From Ruminococcus sp. (GTDB lineage: Bacteria; Bacillota; Clostridia; Oscillospirales; Ruminococcaceae): DNA of 26,825 nt. The notes beneath the pieces are model-generated. The model saw nothing but the letters and a program-made list of their open reading frames with translations, searched no databases and was not told the origin of the DNA. Positions 15,016 to 22,600 of this stretch are shown here, piece by piece. Location: NCBI GenBank assembly GCA_014799765.1, contig JAAVHK010000094.1, positions 1-26,825 on the forward strand, given 5' to 3'. Each line of letters starts with the position of its first letter. Positions within the stretch are counted from its first letter, which is position 1. A program made the translations under genes and the position numbers.

Positions 15016-16035
15016 TCATTGTCTGCCGGATTTTATCAAGTCCATATCGTTTTTAACCATTCTTTCGACGAGTTCAGGGAACGAAATTTCACGTTTCCAG
15101 CCGAGAATTTTTTCAGCTTTTTCGGGATTTCCTAATAAAACGTCCACTTCAGCCGGACGGAAAAATTTCCTGTTTACTTTCACGACTGTTTTTCCTGTAG
15201 CCTTGTCAATGCCTGTTTCGTCGATACCGTGACCATGCCATTCTATGTCAATACCGGCGTATCTGAAAGCGAGTTCGGCAAATTCACGTACTGTACGTGT
15301 TTCATTGGTAGCGATTACGAAATCGTCGGGATTATCCTGTTGTAACATAAGCCACATAGCACGTACATAATCCTTAGAATGCCCCCAGTCACGTTTTGAA
15401 TCGAGGTTGCCTAATTCAACGCAATCTTTAAGACCCATACTTATTTCAACAGCGGATTTAGTTATTTTTCTTGTAACAAATTCAATACCACGTCTTTCGC
15501 TTTCGTGATTGAAAAGTATTCCGGAGCAGGCGTAAATACCATAACTTTCACGGTAATTTTTCGTAATCCAGTGACCGTATAATTTTGCCACACCATACGG
15601 ACTGCGTGGGTAAAAAGGTGTATTTTCAGTCTGTGGCATTTCCTGAACAAGTCCGAACATTTCTGAAGTAGATGCCTGATAGAATCTTGCTTCGGGCTTT
15701 ACAATGCGGATAGCCTCCAACATATTCGTTACGCCGAGAGCGTCAATTTCAGCGGTACTTAACGGAGTATCCCAGCTTGTCGCAACAAACGACTGTGCGG
15801 CGAGATTGTAGACTTCGTCAGCCTGTGAAATCTTCATAGCGGAAATCAATGACACAGGGTCAGTCATATCGGCGTAAATGAGGTTTACCTTGTTTCTGAG
15901 ATGTCCTATATTTCCGTAATCCACTGTTGCTTTACGTCTCCATATGCCGTAGACGTTATAACCCTTTTCGAGTAAGAGTTCAGCTAAATATGAACCGTCC
16001 TGACCAGTTATACCTGTAATGAGTGCGTTTTTCAT
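15016..16035 (-). CDS. gmd: GDP-mannose 4,6-dehydratase
   Basis: 339 residues. It converts GDP-D-mannose to GDP-4-keto-6-deoxy-D-mannose, the precursor of GDP-D-rhamnose and GDP-L-fucose. Visible motifs are ALITGITGQDGSYLAELLL (NADP-binding), NLAAQSFVATSW, STSEMFG, the catalytic YGVAK within RSPYGVAKLYGHW, and the NHESERRG motif typical of Gmd. The open frame extends upstream to 16140, but the ATG at 16035 starts exactly at the conserved N-terminus, has AAAGGAG upstream, and follows the manC stop by 13 bases. Confidence 0.96.
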   Translation of the reverse strand: MKNALITGITGQDGSYLAELLLEKGYNVYGIWRRKATVDYGNIGHLRNKVNLIYADMTDPVSLISAMKISQADEVYNLAAQSFVATSWDTPLSTAEIDALGVTNMLEAIRIVKPEARFYQASTSEMFGLVQEMPQTENTPFYPRSPYGVAKLYGHWITKNYRESYGIYACSGILFNHESERRGIEFVTRKITKSAVEISMGLKDCVELGNLDSKRDWGHSKDYVRAMWLMLQQDNPDDFVIATNETRTVREFAELAFRYAGIDIEWHGHGIDETGIDKATGKTVVKVNRKFFRPAEVDVLLGNPEKAEKILGWKREISFPELVERMVKNDMDLIKSGRQ

Positions 16036-16048
16036 GATAAAATCTCCT

Positions 16049-17113
16049 TTAAATAAATTCTGTACGGTTATTTTCCTTAAGTTTCGATATGATTTTTTTA
16101 ATATCCTGTGTACTGTTTTTTGAACATACAAGTACAACATCGTCAGTATCTACTATTACAGTATCTTCCATGCCGACTACTGCTACAAGACGTTTACCGC
16201 CATATATAGTAGTACGTTCACAGTTTTCGGCGATAACGTCGCCTTTAATGAAGTTTCTGTTGTCGTCGGTTTCGTTTATTCTTTCGACGGCAAGCCAGCT
16301 CCCGACATCATCCCAACCGAAACTGACGGGGATAGTGAAAATATTTTCCGCTTTTTCCATGATTCCGAAATCTATAGATTCCGACGGAAATTTATTATAT
16401 TCAGTTTCAAGGACGTTTTCAAAATCGGGTGTACCGTAAGCATTTCCGATTTTTTCGACACCGGAAAAAACTTCCGGCATGAATTTTTCAAAACAGTCCA
16501 TAATAGCGGAAACTTTCCATACAAACATACCGCTGTTCCAAAGATATTTACCGGAAGAAAGATATTTCTTTGCTGTTCTGAGGTCAGGTTTTTCGACGAA
16601 TCTTTCTACTTTGTAGGCATTGCCGTCTTCGTCACTGAAGTTAATATATCCATAACCTGTTTCGGCGTAAGTCGGAGTAATGCCGATTGTAAGTAAATTA
16701 TCGTCTTCGGTAGCCTTGACTATGGCATTACACAATGTACGGGTGAAGATATTTTCGTATTTTATGAGGTGGTCAGACGGCAACACAAGCATTACGGCAT
16801 TACCGTATTTTTTCCGGATTACCGCACCGGCGAACGCTATACACGGAGCTGTATTCCGTCCGCAAGGTTCAGAAAGAATGTTTTCCGGCGGGATTTCCGG
16901 CAACTGTTCACGGACGAGGTTTTTATAAGCGGAATTGGTTACTATAAAAATATCCTCTGTCTGAACTACCGGACTTATCCGGCGTACTGTTTTCTGTATC
17001 ATGGTTTCACCGTCGCCGGTGAGTGACAGAAACTGTTTAGGGTGATTTTCACGACTTTCAGGCCAGAAACGTTCACCTTTACCGCCTGCCATTATGACCG
17101 CTGTAATTTTCAT
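16049..17113 (-). CDS. manC: Mannose-1-phosphate guanylyltransferase
   Basis: 354 residues. It makes GDP-mannose from mannose-1-phosphate and GTP and feeds gmd. Motifs are IMAGGKGERFWPESR (nucleotide-binding, about 8-22), PKQFLSL, EPCGRNTAPCIAFA, LVLPSDHLI, FVEKPD (sugar-phosphate site), LWNSGMFVW and GWDDVGSW. Its length corresponds to a GMP-only enzyme; the C-terminal isomerase half of the bifunctional type is absent. No phosphomannomutase gene is in view, so that step must be encoded elsewhere. The ATG follows AAAGGAG. Confidence 0.95.
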   Translation of the reverse strand: MKITAVIMAGGKGERFWPESRENHPKQFLSLTGDGETMIQKTVRRISPVVQTEDIFIVTNSAYKNLVREQLPEIPPENILSEPCGRNTAPCIAFAGAVIRKKYGNAVMLVLPSDHLIKYENIFTRTLCNAIVKATEDDNLLTIGITPTYAETGYGYINFSDEDGNAYKVERFVEKPDLRTAKKYLSSGKYLWNSGMFVWKVSAIMDCFEKFMPEVFSGVEKIGNAYGTPDFENVLETEYNKFPSESIDFGIMEKAENIFTIPVSFGWDDVGSWLAVERINETDDNRNFIKGDVIAENCERTTIYGGKRLVAVVGMEDTVIVDTDDVVLVCSKNSTQDIKKIISKLKENNRTEFI

Positions 17114-17164
17114 ATGAAGTTCTCCTTTTTTTGTTTTGGTCTTTATATATTATAATAGTATATA

Positions 17165-18532
17165 TTATATATCTTTTTTTTCTTCTTCCGGAAAAACATT
17201 ATTTATATCTGAATTGTTTTTTGCCGGAAAGAACATAGTTTTGATAGTCATAAGAATTATCTGTAAGTCCATACGGAACGAATAGTTTTCGATATACATC
17301 AAATCCATTTTGAGTTTATCCGCCGGTGAGGTATCGTAAACGCCTGTAACCTGTGCGTAACCGGTGAGACCGGCTTTAACTTTAAGTCTGAAAATAAATT
17401 CCGGCATATCTTTTTTATAGATTTCCGTGAGTTCCGGACGTTCCGGACGAGGTCCCACAACGGACATATCGCCAACCAGTATATTGAAAAGCTGTGGGAA
17501 CTCGTCAATACGGAATTTCCGTAATATTTTCCCGACCGGTGTTATACGGTCATCATTTTCGGAAGCAAGTTTTATACCGTTTTTTTCAGCGTCAGCAATC
17601 ATGCTCCGGAATTTGTATACATAAAATTCCTTGCCGTCACGGGTCAGACGTTTCTGTTTGTAGAAGACGTTTCCGCCGTCACATAGTTTGACGGCAAATG
17701 CGGATACTATCATTACCGGTGACAGCATTACGACTGCAATCAGCGAAAAAATTATATCAAAAAGGCGTTTCAGAATCTGTTGTTCAGCGGTCAGACCGTA
17801 ATTCCGACACAGGAGCAGGGGAGTATCAAAAAGCCGTATATCCTCACTGCCCCTTATTATAATATCTGAAATTTCCGGTACTATATACACACGGACTGAT
17901 TTTTCAAAGCAGAAACGTAAATATTCATTGCGTTGTATTTCCGGAATATCGCATATAATGACACCTTCATATTTGAGAATAAGTTCACGTATTTTTTCAG
18001 GTGGTTCGGAAATGCTTATTGATTCGCAAATCATATACTTGTCAACACGCTGTGTCATTTTCAGTATGAGCGAAACTGCCTGTCTGCTACCGTATAATAT
18101 TATCAGTTTCCTTGGCGGATACAGCAGAAAATATAGTTTTCCGCTTAAGACAGTCCATATTGCAATAACTCCGAAATCCGTGAAAGTGAGATATACTACC
18201 GGCAGAAATGGCATAAAGTCACGTCCTATAAGACTTATCATGAAATAGGCTATTATATTTATGCATACCATTGATATTATCTGTGAATATAACATATCTG
18301 TCTTTTTGAGATAGCCTAATTTGAATCCGCCGTATGCCTTGAAAAATAAAGCTGTCAGAATGCAGTATATGAATATAAGTACCCAGTTTCCACGCCTGTA
18401 GAAAGGAAGTATTATAGTTTCGCTGTAGTATTCGTACCACATAAGCCCGAAAAGTCCTGTGAGAATACATAGCAGAAATACCGCTGATATGAATGAAATG
18501 AATCGTTTATACCGGTCTTTTTTGTTAGTCAT
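17165..18532 (-). CDS. Polyprenyl-phosphate sugar-1-phosphate transferase (initiating transferase)
   Basis: 455 residues. Four transmembrane helices in the first 120 residues, a central cytoplasmic domain (LIILYGSRQAVSLILKM), one more helix (about 270-290), then the catalytic sugar-transferase domain: QKRLTRDGKEFYVYKFRSM, KILRKFRIDEFPQLFNIL, GDMSVVGPRPERPE and KAGLTGYAQVTGVYDTSPADKL. This is the WbaP/CpsE architecture that transfers a sugar-1-phosphate from UDP-sugar (often glucose or galactose) to undecaprenyl phosphate, the first step of the exopolysaccharide. The ATG at 18532 is fixed by an in-frame TAA two codons upstream. The Shine-Dalgarno is unusually far away, beyond a small hairpin. 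It is the first gene of the operon. Confidence 0.93.
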   Translation of the reverse strand: MTNKKDRYKRFISFISAVFLLCILTGLFGLMWYEYYSETIILPFYRRGNWVLIFIYCILTALFFKAYGGFKLGYLKKTDMLYSQIISMVCINIIAYFMISLIGRDFMPFLPVVYLTFTDFGVIAIWTVLSGKLYFLLYPPRKLIILYGSRQAVSLILKMTQRVDKYMICESISISEPPEKIRELILKYEGVIICDIPEIQRNEYLRFCFEKSVRVYIVPEISDIIIRGSEDIRLFDTPLLLCRNYGLTAEQQILKRLFDIIFSLIAVVMLSPVMIVSAFAVKLCDGGNVFYKQKRLTRDGKEFYVYKFRSMIADAEKNGIKLASENDDRITPVGKILRKFRIDEFPQLFNILVGDMSVVGPRPERPELTEIYKKDMPEFIFRLKVKAGLTGYAQVTGVYDTSPADKLKMDLMYIENYSFRMDLQIILMTIKTMFFPAKNNSDINNVFPEEEKKDI

Positions 18533-18541
18533 GAGTTATAC

Positions 18542-18572
18542 ACCGGTTTTTTGTACAGCCGGTATCTCCTTT
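18542..18572 (-). promoter_or_regulatory. Distant Shine-Dalgarno with intervening hairpin before the sugar transferase
   Basis: On the minus strand AAAGGAGA (complement of 18565-18572) is 32 bases from the ATG at 18532, too far for normal initiation. Between them ACCGG and CCGGT (18559-18563 and 18542-18546) can pair across a 12-base loop. Folding would bring the Shine-Dalgarno to about 11 bases from the ATG. The stem is only 5 bp. Confidence 0.4.
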
Positions 18573-18597
18573 ATACTTTTTAAATATACTATAGGTC

Positions 18598-18626
18598 ATT
18601 ATAACAGATAGTAAACATTGTGTCAA
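18598..18626 (-). promoter_or_regulatory. Promoter of the exopolysaccharide operon
   Basis: On the minus strand a perfect TTGACA (complement of 18621-18626), 17-base spacer and perfect TATAAT (complement of 18598-18603). The start point near 18591 gives a leader of about 58 bases before the sugar transferase. Confidence 0.75.
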
Positions 18627-18712
18627 TAGAATATGGCGTATTTTACAGGAATCTTTTTACATTTACAGCATTATGCACAAAAAAATTGTGCCGGAAATAT
18701 TCTGATACTGTT

Positions 18713-18770
18713 ATTGACTTTTTTTCATTTATAATATATAATTGACTTTTTTTCATTTATAATATATAAT
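18713..18770 (+). promoter_or_regulatory. Tandem duplicated promoter (two 28-bp copies)
   Basis: Bases 18713-18740 and 18741-18768 are identical 28-bp direct repeats. Each carries TTGACT, a 17-base spacer and TATAAT: 18714-18719 with 18737-18742, and 18742-18747 with 18765-18770. The -10 of the first copy abuts the -35 of the second. The second would start transcripts near 18777, just before the Shine-Dalgarno of the gene at 18795. Confidence 0.8.
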
Positions 18771-18794
18771 AGTATAAAAGCAGGAGGTTTGGTT

Positions 18795-19112
18795 ATGTGG
18801 GGAGTATGTCTTGATGTTACTGTACCGGAATTATTTCAGAAAGCAGTTGAATTTAAAATTGATTCAGAAAATGCTATTATCCTGAACCCTGTACGTAATG
18901 TAAAAGTATCTGCAAACAAAATCAGACTTATAGATAACGCTCCGGACTTTGTTTATGGTGAAATTGTATCATCTTTAAACCATACTGATATTACCGGAAA
19001 AATACATACAATAATATTTCATTTTAAAATAAAAGAGTTTTGTTATTATATTGAATCAGACGGAAAGAAAAAATCAAAAAGATATTATGGCAATGACCTG
19101 ATAAAAAAATAA
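18795..19112 (+). CDS. Small hypothetical protein
   Basis: 105 residues from the ATG at 18795, which lies 7 bases after AGGAGG (18782-18787); an in-frame TTG at 18789 is too close to it. I recognise no family. There is no signal peptide or membrane helix. The sequence alternates beta-like segments (VCLDVTVPELF, AIILNPVRNVKVSANKIRL, ITGKIHTIIFHFKIKEF) and ends in a lysine-rich tail (GKKKSKRYYGNDLIKK), suggesting a small beta-rich cytoplasmic protein. The duplicated strong promoter and good ribosome-binding site suggest high expression. The decayed ORF just downstream in another frame may be a former partner. Confidence 0.65.
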   Translation: MWGVCLDVTVPELFQKAVEFKIDSENAIILNPVRNVKVSANKIRLIDNAPDFVYGEIVSSLNHTDITGKIHTIIFHFKIKEFCYYIESDGKKKSKRYYGNDLIKK

Positions 19113-19113
19113 A

Positions 19114-19278
19114 TCATATTACGAAAAACTTATATCAAAGCCTGATTATTTTCAGAATTAAGATTACAGCAATGAGGCAGTTATTTTGTTTCAGGTTGTG
19201 AAATATCATGCCGAAAATATCATTGAAGATGCAATAGTGGATAGTCTTTCAGATTTAATAAAATATCTTATGCCTTGA
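19114..19278 (+). pseudogene. Possible decayed ORF
   Basis: One frame reads SYYEKLISKPDYFQN, then a TAA (19159-19161), then DYSNEAVILFQVVKYHAENI and further protein-like sequence ending YLMP and TGA. Apart from the single stop it looks like the C-terminal end of a helical protein. There is no good start codon with a Shine-Dalgarno. It could equally be chance open frame between two genes. Confidence 0.3.
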
Positions 19279-19310
19279 ATATGTTTAATATATGAATTTT
19301 TATAATACCC

Positions 19311-19339
19311 TTGACAAACTCAGAAAACTATGCTATAAT
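19311..19339 (+). promoter_or_regulatory. tRNA-Thr promoter
   Basis: Perfect TTGACA (19311-19316), 17-base spacer and perfect TATAAT (19334-19339), ending 9 bases before the tRNA. Confidence 0.85.
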
Positions 19340-19348
19340 AAAATATAC

Positions 19349-19421
19349 GCTTGTGTAGCACAGTCGGTAGTGCAGTTCATTCGTAATGAACAGGTCGCAG
19401 GTTCGAATCCTGTCACAAGCT
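19349..19421 (+). tRNA. tRNA-Thr (anticodon CGT)
   Basis: A full cloverleaf can be drawn: acceptor GCTTGTG with CACAAGC, D stem GCAC/GTGC, anticodon stem GTTCA/TGAAC with loop TTCGTAA (anticodon CGT, reading ACG), and T stem GCAGG/CCTGT with loop TTCGAAT. G1-C72, C2-G71 and anticodon G35/U36 fit threonyl-tRNA synthetase identity. The discriminator is T and the CCA end is not encoded. Confidence 0.95.
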
Positions 19422-19425
19422 TTAC

Positions 19426-19451
19426 GCCCTCGTACTTGCGGGGGCTTTTTT
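19426..19451 (+). terminator. Terminator of tRNA-Thr
   Basis: GCCCTCG (19426-19432) pairs with CGGGGGC (19439-19445) with one G-U pair across a 6-base loop, followed by six T residues. It lies 5 bases past the tRNA. Confidence 0.9.
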
Positions 19452-19507
19452 GTGCATATTTTACAAAAATTCACGGAAATTTTCTAAACGCATATAATAA
19501 TCTGGTA

Positions 19508-19536
19508 TTGACTTTTTGGAATTAAAATGTTATAAT
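19508..19536 (+). promoter_or_regulatory. Promoter of the giant surface protein gene
   Basis: TTGACT (19508-19513), 17-base spacer, perfect TATAAT (19531-19536). The start point near 19543 gives a leader of about 63 bases. Confidence 0.8.
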
Positions 19537-19540
19537 CATT

Positions 19541-19574
19541 TTGTGATAAAATTGTGAATGGTATGTATTCACAA
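19541..19574 (+). promoter_or_regulatory. Leader hairpin / operator-like repeats before the giant gene
   Basis: TTGTGAAT (19552-19559) and ATTCACAA (19567-19574) form an exact 8-bp inverted repeat with a 7-base loop. A further TTGTGA lies at 19541-19546, exactly 11 bases before the left arm, on the same helical face. The element begins at or just after the expected start of transcription, so it may be an operator, a 5' mRNA stem-loop, or both. Confidence 0.55.
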
Positions 19575-19605
19575 AAAAATTTTTTTTATGAAGGGAGATA
19601 TTCAT

Positions 19606-22600
19606 ATGAACAAACTGAAAACTCGGTCAATAAGTTTCATTACGGCGTTTATGATGTCGATGATGAGTATTATGACCGGACTTTCACCGACAACGGTTTC
19701 AGCGGAACCTGTTACGATTCCAAGTGCATCAGGTAAAAGTGAAACTGATGATGTTACACTGCTTGTCGGAAAAGACAGTAAACTGAGGGGAAGCGACATT
19801 ACATCAACAATTAAGAACTATGAAAAATCATATGCTCTTGGTATTGCTTCGCAATTCTGTTTGTTCCTTAGGGACAATTTTACCCCGAACAATTCAGACG
19901 CAGAAGGACGTGTTGCTGTAGGTGGTAACATAATTTCTGAGACCGGTAACAATGAATATGAGGCAGGAAATGGTGACTTTACAGGACATGTAAGTCTTGA
20001 CGAGTTGATAAAAAACAGTGGATATGCCAATGTTATTGTCAATGGTACTGCTAACGGATTAATTCCGACTTCATGGAATGAATATACTTTAGCAGACGGT
20101 ACTAAAGGCTATCCTGAAAAAAAATTCTGGGTAAAAGATAAAGATTCTTTTACGCCATCAAAGAATTTTACTGATAATGCTGGCGACAGATGGTCTGGAA
20201 ATATTAATGATTACCTTTATGAAGGTTCAACAGCTTTTAATATTGCTGACTATTTTGATAAAACACTTGGCGGAATCAGTGACAAACTTCTAAACCAAAA
20301 ATCTGACACTTCTGTAACATTTAAATCAAATGCTACTCCAATATCATATTTCAATCAGTGGGACCCTGCACAATATAAGGGCGATTTTAAGGATTTTACA
20401 CCAACAGGTGAAACGGTCTTCACTTACAATGGTTCACCAAGTGCAAAAACAGTATATTTTGACCTTACTGAAGCAGAATGGAAAAAAGCAAGTAATACAC
20501 AGGTTTTCAGATTTGAAGGTATTCCTGATGATGCTTATATTGTTGTAAATGTAGCTGGTAAAGCGATAGACATTAATCCAGATGGCGAGGACAGATATAC
20601 TTACATTCATGATAAAGCTATTTCAAAGGGTTCTTTCACTGTAGTTAAAGCAGATGGCTCAATTGTTCCTGTTGCAGATGTTAATGCAGTATTAAAGGGT
20701 AATTTCGATTACGATAATGAAAATTTTCAGAAAGAATTAGACAAAATAATAAAAGATAATTTCGGTGAAGGTGCTTATGTTACTGGTATGTTCAATAACT
20801 ACCAAGAAGTTGACAGAATTCTTTATAACTTCCATGAAGCCGAAAAAATTTCTTATCAACAAGCTTTCCAAGGTACAATCTTCGCTCCGAATGCTGATGT
20901 AGACTCAAAACAAGGACATCTTTCAGGTGCATTGATTGCAAAGAGTGCTAAGGGTGGTATGGAATTTGGTTACAGACCATTCCAGGGTCCTAAATCAATG
21001 CTTGGTGCAACTTCCGGTTATGTAATTCCTGTTAAAAAGACAGACGGCATAAATCTTCTTGCAGGTGCAACACTTGAACTTGTAGATGGTGAAGAAGTAG
21101 TTTCAGAAATTGATACTACTGGTGAAGCACCTTTCGATCTGATTACTATTCCTACAACTATTGACTTCGAAGGCAATACAACATATGAATTAGATAAGCC
21201 AATCACAAAGACATACATCTTAAGAGAAAAATCAGCTCCGGCAGGATATAGTAAAACAGACGAAACAAAAACAATAACTCTTGAGGCAACTATCAAAAGT
21301 CTTGTAGAGGGTACAAAAATTCCTGAGGAAGTAGAAATTAAAATATCAGTTGGCGACAAGGTAATAGAATCGTTTAGTTTCGCTGATACTTATAAAGGAG
21401 ATTCTGATGAATTAACTCTTGAATCAAGAACTATTAAAACAGCAGACGGTAATTATGTTCTTACATTAGACGGCGGAACAGTTACATCTGTTAAAAAGGA
21501 AGGGTCTACTTCAGATATTCCAGATGTTAATCCAGCAGAGAGCGGTTTCTTTGAGAATGGTCTGTATTATTATGATGCGGAAAGCATGATAATTACACAA
21601 CTTCCACAGACTGCCGATGTTCCGGAATTTGTAAACGAAGCACAGGAAATAAAACTTGTTAAGGTTTCAGCTTCTGATAACACAATAACTCTTCCGGGTG
21701 CAGAACTTGAAATTTACAAAGCTGAAGACATTGACAAAACCGACAGAGTAGCAGTAGCCAAAGGCACTACAGACGAAAATGGTGTTCTTGAACTCGGACA
21801 TCTTGAACCTGGCGAATACTGTATAGTAGAAACCAAAGCTCCGGTAGTAGGTGAAGATAAGTATATAACACCGAAAACACCGATTAAATTTACAGTAACA
21901 AAAGACTACAAGGTAGAAGGCGAATCAACTGACGGTGCATCATATGATATTACTTATAAAGTTAGTGGAGACGCTACAGAGTATAAGACTACTATATCTG
22001 ACAGTATAACAAGAACATTAAGAAATGGTATTCCTTCAACAAGTACACCAGTAGAATCCTTTACAGAGACGAAGCCTATAAAAGACATAGATGAATCAAA
22101 TAATAATTTTAAGGTTGATTACAATTATAATACATCAAATAGTACTAACTACAATGCAGATTGTACAGGTAAAAAAATTACAAAGGTTGTAGTTGAAACT
22201 GGTGATGGTTTATGGGATGGTAAAGGAGCCCTTTACTTTAAGGATGCTAACGACAAAGACATGTTTGATTATGGCGAGGGTAAATATTGGTTTGATATAT
22301 CTGCTAATGACACATTTACATTTGACACTGTAAATGAAAATGCTGTATTTGGTAAAAATGGTTTTATAGAAGTAGCAGGTTGGAACGTAAACATTAAAAG
22401 TATCCAATATTTTGTAGAAGGTCTTGAAACTTCTGCTGTAAATACAACCGTTGATGTCGGAAATATAACCATTAAATTTGACGACAAGTCTTTAGAAGGT
22501 ACAAAACTTTCACTGGATATCGGAAATGACAAAATTTTAACAGGTACAGTAGACGAAAATGGTATCTGCACATTTGAAATAAACGGTAAACTTGGTAAAT

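Noticed and set aside
16036..16140. Longer gmd start at 16140
   Set aside because: Would overlap the manC end by about 90 bases and add 35 residues before the conserved ALITGITGQDG; the ATG at 16035 has a good Shine-Dalgarno.
11600..18500. Very frequent TTCCGG/CCGGAA hexamers in the polysaccharide operon
   Set aside because: They fall in many frames but mostly reflect favoured codons (CCG, GGA, GAA, TCC); no regular spacing or strand bias seen that would mark a functional motif.
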